From assembly GCA_007132995.1 (NCBI GenBank), contig SLNP01000017.1:1-42370 (forward strand): a stretch of DNA of 42,370 nucleotides, in the 5' to 3' direction. The translations under genes were made by a program, and so were the position numbers. Positions 9,389 to 17,438 of this stretch are shown piece by piece. Each line of letters opens with the position of its first letter. The first letter of the stretch is position 1. Source of the DNA: Bacteroidales bacterium (GTDB lineage Bacteria > Bacteroidota > Bacteroidia > Bacteroidales > VadinHA17). The notes under the pieces were generated by a model, which was not told the DNA's origin, made no database searches, and worked only from the letters and a program-made list of their open reading frames with translations.

Positions 9389-10568
9389 CTACAGCATCTC
9401 CTTTCTTAAGCTCTTTTACTCCCCTGGGAATTGCGACCAGACCATCGGCCAGGGAGAGGGCAGAGATATGTGCCGACCCATGATAGGCTACAGGGATCAC
9501 ATCACCTTCCGGTCCGGTTCTGACAGGTATGTAAGATAACCTCCTGTCCCTCTTCCTTTTGTAGTCGGCTCCCATTGATGACCTGAAGACAGAGGGCCTC
9601 CAGTCACACCCCATCATCTTCATAATCACAGGCCTTACCAGTATTTCGAATATTATGTAACTTGACACCGGATTGCCGGGCAGACCAAATATCACGCTGC
9701 CATCTGCAATGCCAAATGTTGTTGGCTTACCGGGCTGTACAGCAACCCTGTCAAACAGAATATCTGTTCCGGCCCGTTTGAGTACTGCAGGCACAAAGTC
9801 ATAGTCACCCATAGAGACACCTCCGGTAAGAACAACCATGTCATTCTCATCAATGGCACTGGCAACCATCTTGTAGGTGATCTCTTCATCATCTATGGCG
9901 ATACCATAATAGCGGCCGCAGGCCCCCGCCCTCTCCAGCTGTGCAAGTAGCTGATAGGCGTTGCTGTTTCTTATCTGTGCATTTGATGGAACCGACGAAG
10001 GCTCAACAAGTTCGCTGCCTGTACTTATTACAGCTACCGAAGGTCTGCGGGCCACACTGACCAGCGACGCTCCTGCAGAGGCCATAACGGCGATATCGTG
10101 AGGAGTAATAACCCTCCCTCTGCTCAGCACAGTATCACCGCTTCTCACATCCTCACCCTTAACGGCAATATTGTTCTTGTCTCCATGCTTTATAAACCGC
10201 ACCCGGTTCCCCGGCAGCTCTTCACAATACTCTACCATCACTATATAGTCGGCACCGTCAGGCAGCGCCGCCCCCGTCATAATCCTTGAGCAGGTTCCCT
10301 CCGACACCCTCACAGAGGGGGCAACACCAGCCACCACCGTCTCTGATACAAGCAGCTCTTTATCCAGATCTACCTTACGGCATGCGAAGCCATCAACTGC
10401 CGCCTTATTGAAAGGAGGCATATCTACATCGCTTACTATATCGTCTGCCAACACCCTGCCGTGGCAAGAGAGCAGCGATACAATCTCAGTTCCGCACAGA
10501 GGGGCATTAGCCATGACAAGACCCTCTGCCTCTTCAATGGTTATCATTCTGTCATCACTATCTTTCAT
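9372..10568 (-). CDS. moeA: Molybdopterin molybdenumtransferase MoeA
   Basis: Inserts molybdate, or possibly tungstate, into adenylylated pterin. The 398-residue protein has the family order: PPFNKAAVDGFACR (about 51-64), the RIMTGAALPDGAD segment, the VLTGGVSMGDYDFVP nucleotide loop, and GLPGNPVSSYIIFEILVRP. The last 70 residues form the usual small C-terminal beta domain (domain IV). Length is normal. The gene overlaps moaA by 17 bp and follows the transporter ATPase gene by 78 bp, so metal uptake and insertion are genetically coupled. Confidence 0.95.
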   Translation of the reverse strand: MKDSDDRMITIEEAEGLVMANAPLCGTEIVSLLSCHGRVLADDIVSDVDMPPFNKAAVDGFACRKVDLDKELLVSETVVAGVAPSVRVSEGTCSRIMTGAALPDGADYIVMVEYCEELPGNRVRFIKHGDKNNIAVKGEDVRSGDTVLSRGRVITPHDIAVMASAGASLVSVARRPSVAVISTGSELVEPSSVPSNAQIRNSNAYQLLAQLERAGACGRYYGIAIDDEEITYKMVASAIDENDMVVLTGGVSMGDYDFVPAVLKRAGTDILFDRVAVQPGKPTTFGIADGSVIFGLPGNPVSSYIIFEILVRPVIMKMMGCDWRPSVFRSSMGADYKRKRDRRLSYIPVRTGPEGDVIPVAYHGSAHISALSLADGLVAIPRGVKELKKGDAVDVRQI

Positions 10569-10646
10569 ATCTTAAGCGGGTAATCATTTAAATTAGCCTT
10601 CATTGTTACAGAGTAGCCGCCACCATGTTAAACCGGCAGCCCCTCG

Positions 10647-11711
10647 TCAGTTATTGTTTCGCAGCCATATAAGGTCAGAGGGTGATATGCCCACAGTGAC
10701 CGGGTCTCCCCTCTTCAGGGTACCGGCAAATCGATCGGCGGCAGTTACCAGAGCCACCATGGTCTCTCCTGCGTCAAGCTCTATCTCCCTTCCTGCAGGT
10801 GTCATTATCACATCAATTACCGAGGCTTCGATAATATTCATCGCCTCTGCAGCACCACCATCATCCTTCTCAATAAGCCTGACATTTCCATTTCTTACCA
10901 CCAGTATCCCCTCAGATGTATAGTCGTTATTATCGACAATAAACTTCAGCCCCCTGCTGGTTGTTGCACTCCATCCCGATGCGTTATTTGTAAAGCTGAC
11001 CCTGAAAAAATTCTTAATCCCGGTATATCGTGCAACAAACCGGTTAACCGGCCGGTCGAAAACCTCCGATGGGGTACCGATCTGTATCAGTCGCCCATTG
11101 TGCAGCACCCCGGTTCTGGTTGCCAGTGCCAGCGCTTCAGAGTAGTCATGGGTAACATGAATTATGGTCTGGCCCTCCCTGTTCAGAGACCTCAGAAGCC
11201 TTATTATATCGTCCTTCAGGCTTGCATCTACCGATGCAAGTGGCTCATCAAGCAGCAGCAGCGATGGTGATGTCACCACGGTTCTTGCCAGAGCTGCTCT
11301 CTGTCTCTCCCCGCCTGACAGTGTCTCTGTCTTCCTCTTCAGAAGAGAAGAGATATTCATTCTTCCGGCAATCTCCTTAACGCCTCCCTCTATCTTTAAG
11401 GCAGTTTCTCCTCTTATTCTGAGAGGGTATGCTATATTGTCATAAGTTGTCATATGCGGAAAGAGGGCAAAATCCTGAAACACCATTCCAATATCCCTTT
11501 TCTGGGCAGGCATAAGGGTTATATCTTCGTCATTATGAATCAGGGTACCACTATCGGGAGTGGTCAGTCCGGCAAGATTTTCCAGTAGTTGTGTCTTGCC
11601 CGACCCCGATCGGCCAAGAATAACCAGATATTCGCCTCTCTCCACCCGAAAAGAGATGCTTTCCATACGGAACATACCCAACCGCTTCGATATATTGATT
11701 ACTTCAAGCAT
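10647..11711 (-). CDS. Tungstate/molybdate ABC transporter ATPase (WtpC/ModC-like)
   Basis: Cytoplasmic ATPase energising oxyanion import. The 354-residue protein has Walker A GRSGSGKT (about 33-40), a Q-loop in VFQDFALFPH, signature LSGGERQRAAL, Walker B LLLLDEP and the H-loop THDYSEAL. After residue about 235 a C-terminal regulatory domain of the TOBE/Mop type follows, as in ModC and WtpC. Such domains bind the oxyanion or relay trans-inhibition in some relatives. The gene lies 12 bp after the permease. Substrate assignment rests on the neighbours: a WtpA-type binding protein and pterin genes. Confidence 0.9.
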   Translation of the reverse strand: MLEVINISKRLGMFRMESISFRVERGEYLVILGRSGSGKTQLLENLAGLTTPDSGTLIHNDEDITLMPAQKRDIGMVFQDFALFPHMTTYDNIAYPLRIRGETALKIEGGVKEIAGRMNISSLLKRKTETLSGGERQRAALARTVVTSPSLLLLDEPLASVDASLKDDIIRLLRSLNREGQTIIHVTHDYSEALALATRTGVLHNGRLIQIGTPSEVFDRPVNRFVARYTGIKNFFRVSFTNNASGWSATTSRGLKFIVDNNDYTSEGILVVRNGNVRLIEKDDGGAAEAMNIIEASVIDVIMTPAGREIELDAGETMVALVTAADRFAGTLKRGDPVTVGISPSDLIWLRNNN

Positions 11712-11723
11712 AACCCGATTCTA

Positions 11724-12539
11724 TTAATCCTTCAACCTCCTTCCTGTAGACACAACCCTTAGAAGAACAAAGACAGCCAGTGAGACCATAAGGAACAGAA
11801 GTGCCATAGGGCGTGCGTATCGTAATCCATATGCATTAAATCGCTCGAATATCATCACCGGAGCCGTCATGGGGTGATATGCAATAATAACTATTGAACC
11901 AAACTCACTCATTCCCCGTGCAAACATCATAATAAAACCCGATACTATACTTCTCCATGCCAGCGGTATAGTGATGGTAAACAGAACTCTGATACGAGAA
12001 GCTCCCAGTGTCATCGCCGCCTTTTCCAGCCTCTCGGGCACGGCTGCGAATCCGTCCCTTGCAGCGTTTATCATAAAAGGAAGGCTTACAAAAGCCATTG
12101 CAAGTGCTATACCCGTGCTGTTATTAACAAAGCTTATACCTGCCCATTCGGCAGCCCTGCCGACAGCACTATCGCGCGAAAGGAAGCCAAGAAGGGCAAT
12201 ACCTGCAGCGGTATGAGGAATTACCACCGGCAAATCTATAATTCCCTGAATAAGGTTTTTTCCGGGGAACCTCTTTCGCGCCATCAGATAGGCCAGGGGA
12301 ACTGCACCGAAAGAGAAAATTGTTGTTGATATAAAAGCTATAGCCAGCGTACGCCCTATGCTCCTCTGAACCGCAGAATCGCTGGCAGTTTCGAACAGTT
12401 CGGGTAGTCCGGTATGAAGAATCATAGATGCCATCGGGGTCACAATAAAGAGCAGAACAAGGGCAGAGATAAGTATCAATGCCCACCGGAAAAGGTCACC
12501 GCCATCATTCAAACTCTTAATAGTCATAAGTCTCCTCAT
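11724..12539 (-). CDS. Tungstate/molybdate ABC transporter permease (WtpB/ModB-like)
   Basis: Inner-membrane permease of the oxyanion importer. It has 271 residues and about six membrane helices, beginning after a short hydrophilic start. The ABC-importer EAA loop is seen as EKAAMTLGASRIRVLFTITIP (about residues 170-190). The segment DLPVVIPHTAAGIALLGF is typical of ModB/WtpB/CysT permeases. The gene overlaps the binding-protein gene by 23 bp and is followed 12 bp later by the ATPase gene, so the three are co-translated. Confidence 0.9.
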   Translation of the reverse strand: MRRLMTIKSLNDGGDLFRWALILISALVLLFIVTPMASMILHTGLPELFETASDSAVQRSIGRTLAIAFISTTIFSFGAVPLAYLMARKRFPGKNLIQGIIDLPVVIPHTAAGIALLGFLSRDSAVGRAAEWAGISFVNNSTGIALAMAFVSLPFMINAARDGFAAVPERLEKAAMTLGASRIRVLFTITIPLAWRSIVSGFIMMFARGMSEFGSIVIIAYHPMTAPVMIFERFNAYGLRYARPMALLFLMVSLAVFVLLRVVSTGRRLKD

Positions 12540-13509
12540 TTAAGAGAGTCAGTATATCGGGTGGTATGGCAGATACATGGCCAGATACGGGATAGTGCTC
12601 AGGAATAGTGTGCCCTGACTCTCTGAACACCTCTTGCCCCCTTTCACCGAGAATGAAGCTTAGAAAGCGTACAGCCTCATCCCTGTTGGGAGCATCGTCA
12701 ATAACTGTAATGCCATATATGATGACATCACCGGGCATATATATCCTCTCAGACGGAGAGCTTCCGGCTACCATGGTTCCGACGCTCTGGTAGCGGGAGC
12801 GAAAAGAGTAGTCACCAAGGTTTATTTCAGAAGGCAGCGTGAGGTATCTCAGGCCACTCTGCACCGCCACAGACCTGTACTCAAAAATATAGTCGGCTGC
12901 ACCGGTCTCAATCAGTGCAACAAGATCAATGCCCTTTGGTCTGATAAGCCTGTTATCCTTCGCAAGTATCTGATCTGTGATACCCTCAACGCCATAGAAC
13001 TCCTCTGCCAGCTTAAGGGTGAATATTGCCCTGTAGCCGCAGGGATCGGCATCGGGATCGGCTCTTCCATACCCTACATCATCGCGCAGCAATATCTCAT
13101 ACCAATTGTTCTTATCAATAACATCAGAGTATCTGGCCCCATCCCTATACGCAATAACCATCTCGTTACCGGCAAAGCCGATGTTCCAGCTTGCGTGATT
13201 GGGAATAAGCAAGTTGTCAATAACCTGATAGTCGGCCGATCCCATTATATCGCAGGGTTTTCCCAGCTCGGTAATTTTCCGTGCGGTAACCAGGCTGCCT
13301 GCGGGTTCGAGGAGTATTTCAACACCGGTATTACTGCTCCGGTACTCTTCGGCAAGAAGTAAAAAGGGCCTGGAGAGGCTGCCTGCATGAAGAACTACAA
13401 CTCTCTCTTTCCCTGCATCCAGGCAGCCATAATTAAGAATCGCAACTGATGCTATCAAATTAACAATCATCAGCTTCGCCCAAAAAGTCCTGTTATTTTT
13501 CATGTCCAC
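12517..13509 (-). CDS. wtpA: Tungstate/molybdate-binding lipoprotein (WtpA-like)
   Basis: Extracytoplasmic binding protein of the oxyanion importer. The 330-residue chain has a hydrophobic export signal (about 11-28) that ends at a cysteine in LNYGC, a loose Bacteroidota-style lipobox, so membrane anchoring is likely. The mature part opens with VVLHAGSLSRPF, characteristic of the WtpA/ModA type, and contains LEPAGSL and the KPCDIMGSADYQVID segment typical of WtpA. WtpA proteins bind tungstate and molybdate. An AOR-family enzyme later in the window makes tungstate plausible, but the ligand cannot be read from sequence. It overlaps the regulator by 17 bp. Confidence 0.88.
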   Translation of the reverse strand: MDMKNNRTFWAKLMIVNLIASVAILNYGCLDAGKERVVVLHAGSLSRPFLLLAEEYRSSNTGVEILLEPAGSLVTARKITELGKPCDIMGSADYQVIDNLLIPNHASWNIGFAGNEMVIAYRDGARYSDVIDKNNWYEILLRDDVGYGRADPDADPCGYRAIFTLKLAEEFYGVEGITDQILAKDNRLIRPKGIDLVALIETGAADYIFEYRSVAVQSGLRYLTLPSEINLGDYSFRSRYQSVGTMVAGSSPSERIYMPGDVIIYGITVIDDAPNRDEAVRFLSFILGERGQEVFRESGHTIPEHYPVSGHVSAIPPDILTLLNEETYDY

Positions 13510-13888
13510 TCATCCTGTTAATTTTCCGGAAAAATTTTTTTGCAATACCTTTCATTGCCACATCGATATCACTGTTAAGTTCATCGTAAGCGGAAACCAG
13601 TTCGCTACCCTCGGTGGTAAGGGTTGTTTTCCCTCCGGCTGCCCCTCCGCGATGTTTCTCTACCAGTGGAAATCCGATAAGGTTCTCAACCTCCTTGAGC
13701 AATCCCCAGGCCTTCCTGTAGCTAATACCCATTTTTCGTGCGGCTGTAACTATCGATCCCTCCTGCCTGATCTCATCCAGAAGCTTTAAACCCTCGGCGC
13801 TGATAACTATACTCTCCCGCCGCGCCTCAAGCCAGACGCTGTAGTTGAGAAATATGTCATAATATCGTGAACCTTCGGGGCCTGCCAT
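13493..13888 (-). CDS. ModE-type DNA-binding regulator without Mop domain
   Basis: First gene of the cofactor operon. The 131-residue protein is a winged-helix DNA-binding domain of the ModE N-terminal/LysR kind: GSIVTAARKMGISYRKAWGL (about residues 56-75) is the helix-turn-helix, and GGAAGGKTTLTTEG follows as the wing. E. coli ModE adds two C-terminal Mop domains that bind molybdate; these are absent here. The metal signal must therefore arrive another way, or the short tail (about 100-131) is enough. Short ModE-like proteins of this kind are known in other bacteria. The gene overlaps the binding-protein gene, suggesting autoregulation of the whole operon. Confidence 0.85.
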   Translation of the reverse strand: MAGPEGSRYYDIFLNYSVWLEARRESIVISAEGLKLLDEIRQEGSIVTAARKMGISYRKAWGLLKEVENLIGFPLVEKHRGGAAGGKTTLTTEGSELVSAYDELNSDIDVAMKGIAKKFFRKINRMSGHEK

Positions 13889-14060
13889 ATATCGTTATGT
13901 ATATTAATTCCTATCGGGATGTATAGATATTAAGATGATTCATAATTTGATACTACCATTCAGAGCTTTTTTTCGCTTAGCAAACTGCTACCGGGCAGGA
14001 ATATGGTGAGTTTACAGTCCAGGGCTGTCCGGCAAAAGGGAGTTTAAGAGCAGGTACATT

Positions 14061-14342
14061 CTACTTGTAAAGGCAGCGGTAGGCACTCTCCTGTTCTATT
14101 TTGACTTTAAATTTTGAATTTTCCGGCACAACAAAAGTCTCGAAGGGCTTATAGGTTTTCCACTTAGACTCATCTGCCAGCATAATCTCCATTGCACCGG
14201 ATATTACAGTCATATACTCAGTTGAGGTTGTACCGAACTCATATTCGCCCGGAGCCATCACCCCCAGTGTTGCCTGGCCATCGGCATTCTCGAATGCTAT
14301 CGACTTCACCTTGCCATCAAAATATTCATTCACCTTGAACAT
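14061..14342 (-). CDS. ppnP: Pyrimidine/purine nucleoside phosphorylase PpnP
   Basis: A 93-residue single-domain cupin of the PpnP (DUF1255/YaiE) family, which phosphorolyses diverse nucleosides to free base and ribose-1-phosphate. Length equals the family norm (about 93-105). The conserved stretches LGVMAPGEYEFGT, YMTVISGAMEIML and FVVPENSKFKVK are present. It is a lone gene, transcribed away from the DUF362 gene. A TACATTTG box lies 36-43 bp upstream of the ATG, with a strong dyad directly behind it (see separate entries). Confidence 0.93.
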   Translation of the reverse strand: MFKVNEYFDGKVKSIAFENADGQATLGVMAPGEYEFGTTSTEYMTVISGAMEIMLADESKWKTYKPFETFVVPENSKFKVKIEQESAYRCLYK

Positions 14343-14377
14343 AGTCTACTACCGATTTTAGTGCTCATGACAAAGTA

Positions 14378-14385
14378 CAAATGTA
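14378..14385 (-). promoter_or_regulatory. Putative -7 box for ppnP
   Basis: On the minus strand this reads TACATTTG, a full match to the Bacteroidota -7 consensus TAnnTTTG. It would place the transcript start about 30 bases before the ppnP ATG. No clear TTG at the -33 position was found. Confidence 0.5.
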
Positions 14386-14386
14386 C

Positions 14387-14419
14387 GACTTTTGCATATC
14401 GGTATAGCCGATAAAAGTC
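14387..14419. promoter_or_regulatory. Dyad behind the ppnP -7 box
   Basis: Two nested inverted arms: GACTTTT (14387-14393) pairs with AAAAGTC (14413-14419), and ATCGG (14398-14402) pairs with CCGAT (14408-14412). The centre is TATAG and a 4-base GCAT bulge sits on one side. It begins one base from the ppnP -7 box, where the -33 region would be, so it could be an operator or activator site. No binding protein is known. Confidence 0.4.
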
Positions 14420-14538
14420 ATGTTTTTGCTGGTATCACACTCGTCTATATCAGCCACGCTACAGCAAAAAAAGAGTAATTTTACCCGCCATACCGGGGGT
14501 TATAGTTGTCAAAGTTAAATAGAGAGATAGAGAGAGTC

Positions 14539-15333
14539 ATGTCGGAGGTTTCAGTTGTATCATTCAAATCGTACCCGGAGTCTGTTGCAAAAGCTTTTGA
14601 TCAAATAGGAGCGGCGGCAATGATGGGCCGGCAGAAAAGGGTTATGATCAAGCCTAACCTTGTTGATGTTATACCATATCCGGTAACTACGCCGGTCGAG
14701 TGCACAAGTGCGATTATAGATTATGTGCGCAGGGCGGGCAGCGCAGAGATAGTAATTGCTGAGGGGAGTGGAGGAGAGAAGCCCACCGGCGAGGTTTTTG
14801 CCTCTCTTGGCTACAGTGAGCTTGCAGCAGAGAAGCAGGTAAGACTTATAGACCTTAATGAGCAGCCGCTCATAAAGTCTGAGATTCCATCATGCAAGAT
14901 ATTCAGCAGCTATTATCTCCCACGCCTGGCTATGGAGTACTTCATTATAAGTGTACCCATGCTTAAGGCGCACACCCTTTCAACGGTAACCCTGTCGCTA
15001 AAAAACATGATGGGGTTCGCCCCGCCATCTCACTATCAGATGGGAGGTTTCTGGAAAAAATCGTTTTTCCACAACCGTATCGATGAGTCTATAATAGAGA
15101 TGAATATGCACCGTATGCCAGATCTTACACTGATTGATGCTACCATCGGAATGCCCGAGTATCACCTGGGCGGCAGCCATTGTGATCCGCCCGTTAACAA
15201 AATTGTTGCATCATTCAATGCGGTCGAAGCTGACAGGGTCGGCGCCCGCCTGCTCGGATTTGACTGGAAAGAGATTGGTCACCTTGCTGAAGAGATAGTC
15301 TGCGCTTCGCCACAGAGAGGCAGAGAGTGCTGA
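14539..15333 (+). CDS. DUF362 domain protein
   Basis: Cytoplasmic protein of the DUF362 family, whose biochemical role is not settled. Some relatives are fused to ferredoxin domains; this one has no such cysteine motif. The ATG at 14539 follows a purine-rich GAGAGATAGAGAGAG tract and gives 264 residues. A TTG at 14506 would add 11 residues but has a poorer context. Family segments seen are VMIKPNLVD, AEIVIAEGSGGEKPTG, SVPMLKAHTLSTVTLSLKNM and the GSHCDPPVNKIVAS stretch. It is convergent with the barrel gene at 15421 and appears to be a single-gene unit. Confidence 0.8.
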   Translation: MSEVSVVSFKSYPESVAKAFDQIGAAAMMGRQKRVMIKPNLVDVIPYPVTTPVECTSAIIDYVRRAGSAEIVIAEGSGGEKPTGEVFASLGYSELAAEKQVRLIDLNEQPLIKSEIPSCKIFSSYYLPRLAMEYFIISVPMLKAHTLSTVTLSLKNMMGFAPPSHYQMGGFWKKSFFHNRIDESIIEMNMHRMPDLTLIDATIGMPEYHLGGSHCDPPVNKIVASFNAVEADRVGARLLGFDWKEIGHLAEEIVCASPQRGREC

Positions 15334-15420
15334 GCTTCAACTGCAAGGGCCCGTACAGAGACAGTGCCGTGTAAACAGGTACAGTCGCCAACCGACACAC
15401 CAGAGCCCCCCGGCATGTTG

Positions 15421-16578
15421 TCAGAAAGAGTACTGCAGCGCCAGGAAGAATCCCGCTCCCGCCTCTTCAATTATTGTTCCCTTGCCACCCAGAAAGAGCT
15501 GCCCGACAAATTCAATGTCGAGGTCTCTTGTAACTGAGTAGTCTATACCCGGCATAATAAATGTTGCCTCTATATCGGGCAGAACCATTACTGCAAGCCG
15601 CCCCTGAAATAGCGGAGAAAAAGGGTGTTGGACACTAAGGGTAACGGCCTGCTTCGAAAACATAATGTTATCGGGCCTCATCGGCTCGGTTATCATAAAA
15701 ATATCGTCCGCTCGTCTGTTATAACCACCGTTATAGAGAAATTCAATAGCCCCGAATGTTCCGTTAGAAAACATATAATCGAAACCTGTTGAGGCCACAA
15801 TATTACTCCGCTCTGTTCCGCTCTGCTCATCAATGTCCCTGAACCATGTAAACTCACTCTTAATACCGGCACCGCCTATATTTCCGGCATAACCCCCTCC
15901 AAGCGCCAGCCGGTGCCGGTAGTATCCTGCAACAACCTGTATGTCATAGCCAAAAATATTGGTCCCAAACATTGAGGCCGCTACCATATCGCGGCTATCC
16001 CTTGCAGGGCTTACAGCGATCTGGATACGGGAAAGGTCGCCGGTATAATACTGCACCCTTATCGCGTCAGAGCCGGGTCGCTCGGGGTAATCAAAATCGA
16101 AAAACGAATAGGTGTTAAACAGGTCATTCGGATTGGAAACCAGGTTTATACCCCAGTTAATTCTCTGCCGGCCTACCCTTATATGCCATCTTTCAACCCG
16201 CCAGTCAGCATAGAGCCTGTCTATCATGGAGTGACCAACCCATGCTCCATCTGAAAGCCATACCCATGAGAGATTCATCAGCCCGTCATCACGGCCGATA
16301 ATATCGCCATAATGAGGGTAATCCCTGAACATGCTGTTATAGAAGAGTCTGTTTCTGCCCTCTGTAACCAGGCTTAAACCACTGCTGACATTCCACCTGA
16401 AGTTGAGCCTGTTGTGAAAAAGATTGCTGAATGAGGGGTCAGAAAAATCTTTGTCAAGCCTCAAAGCAGGCATGTTCCTGATGTATCCACGCATGGTAGG
16501 AGGCTCAAGGCCGTTATTACCCGCTGCACTAAAACCTGCGGTCAGAAGTGCGATGGCAAGGGTTATCCTCAATAGCAT
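15421..16578 (-). CDS. Predicted outer-membrane beta-barrel protein
   Basis: A 385-residue protein with a signal peptide (MLLRITLAIALLTAGFSAAG) and alternating aromatic/hydrophilic strands throughout. It ends in aromatic F (LALQYSF), as typical barrels do. The stretch WHIRVGRQRINWGINLVSNP (about 130-150) resembles a motif of DUF1302-like barrels, where R-x-G-R-Q followed by W-G recurs, but I cannot assign a named family with certainty. It is the last gene of an operon containing an ABC exporter and a LolA-like protein, so it may be the outer-membrane exit or acceptor of an envelope lipid/lipoprotein transport system. That role is inferred from context. Confidence 0.7.
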   Translation of the reverse strand: MLLRITLAIALLTAGFSAAGNNGLEPPTMRGYIRNMPALRLDKDFSDPSFSNLFHNRLNFRWNVSSGLSLVTEGRNRLFYNSMFRDYPHYGDIIGRDDGLMNLSWVWLSDGAWVGHSMIDRLYADWRVERWHIRVGRQRINWGINLVSNPNDLFNTYSFFDFDYPERPGSDAIRVQYYTGDLSRIQIAVSPARDSRDMVAASMFGTNIFGYDIQVVAGYYRHRLALGGGYAGNIGGAGIKSEFTWFRDIDEQSGTERSNIVASTGFDYMFSNGTFGAIEFLYNGGYNRRADDIFMITEPMRPDNIMFSKQAVTLSVQHPFSPLFQGRLAVMVLPDIEATFIMPGIDYSVTRDLDIEFVGQLFLGGKGTIIEEAGAGFFLALQYSF

Positions 16579-16619
16579 ATTGATCTTTATTTTAAGGGTT
16601 GAATAAACCAGGGTTCTCT

Positions 16620-17333
16620 TCAGGCCTTCTCGTTAACCTCTGTCCGCTCAAATTGCTCATCGCTGGCAACCGCCCCGTCAACAAGCGTTATTACACGACG
16701 GGCCCTCTCTATAACCCGCTGGTCGTGCGTTGAGAAGATAAGGGTGATATGCTCCTCTCTGTTGAGTCTCGACATAATATCGAGCAGGTTGAAAGCTGAC
16801 TCGGTATCAAGGTTGGCGGTAGGCTCATCTGCCAGCACAAAATCAGGCCTGGAGGCCAGAGCCCTTGCCACCGCAACGCGCTGCTGCTGCCCGCCACTCA
16901 GCTTGCCCGGCCTCACATCGACCTTGTCTCCCAGACCCACCTGATTGAGCATCTCTCTTGCGCGCTCTTCCATCTCTGCCTTAGGCCTGTTCTGAAGCAA
17001 CATAATAAACGATACATTCTCAACGGCAGTAAGTACCGGAATCAGGTTGTAGGCCTGAAAAACAAAGCCTATGTGCCTGAGTCGGAAATCGAAAAGCTTG
17101 CTCTCTTTCATGGTGGCAATATCGACACCATCTATCACAACCTGCCCGCCGGTAGGTTTGTCAAGGCCTCCTATTACATTAAGAAAGGTGGTCTTACCGC
17201 TACCTGATGGACCAACTATTGCTGTAAACTCACCCTGCCTGAACTCAAGATTGACATTTTTAAGGGCATGTACAGGAACGGCTGTACCAGTATAGGTTTT
17301 GGAGAGATCGGTTGTTTTAATTACTGTTTTCAT
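16620..17333 (-). CDS. ABC transporter ATPase, LolD/MacB type
   Basis: ATPase of a MacB/LolCDE-type (type VII) transporter, which drives periplasmic work rather than classic substrate translocation. The 237-residue protein has Walker A GPSGSGKT (about 40-47), VFQAYNLIPVLTAVENV, signature LSGGQQQRVAVARAL and Walker B FVLADEPTANLD, the last characteristic of the LolD/MacB/FtsE group. It follows the second permease gene after 105 bp and precedes the barrel gene by 41 bp. Its partners should be the two FtsX-type permeases encoded just upstream. Confidence 0.94.
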   Translation of the reverse strand: MKTVIKTTDLSKTYTGTAVPVHALKNVNLEFRQGEFTAIVGPSGSGKTTFLNVIGGLDKPTGGQVVIDGVDIATMKESKLFDFRLRHIGFVFQAYNLIPVLTAVENVSFIMLLQNRPKAEMEERAREMLNQVGLGDKVDVRPGKLSGGQQQRVAVARALASRPDFVLADEPTANLDTESAFNLLDIMSRLNREEHITLIFSTHDQRVIERARRVITLVDGAVASDEQFERTEVNEKA

Positions 17334-17438
17334 CTCTTTATGGCTTTATAGTGTTACTGTTAGTCTGTTTTATAAATTGTCGGCTCCTCATCCAACGCCG
17401 GAGGCTGCAAGTGCCGGAGCCCATGCCGGCTTATCGTT

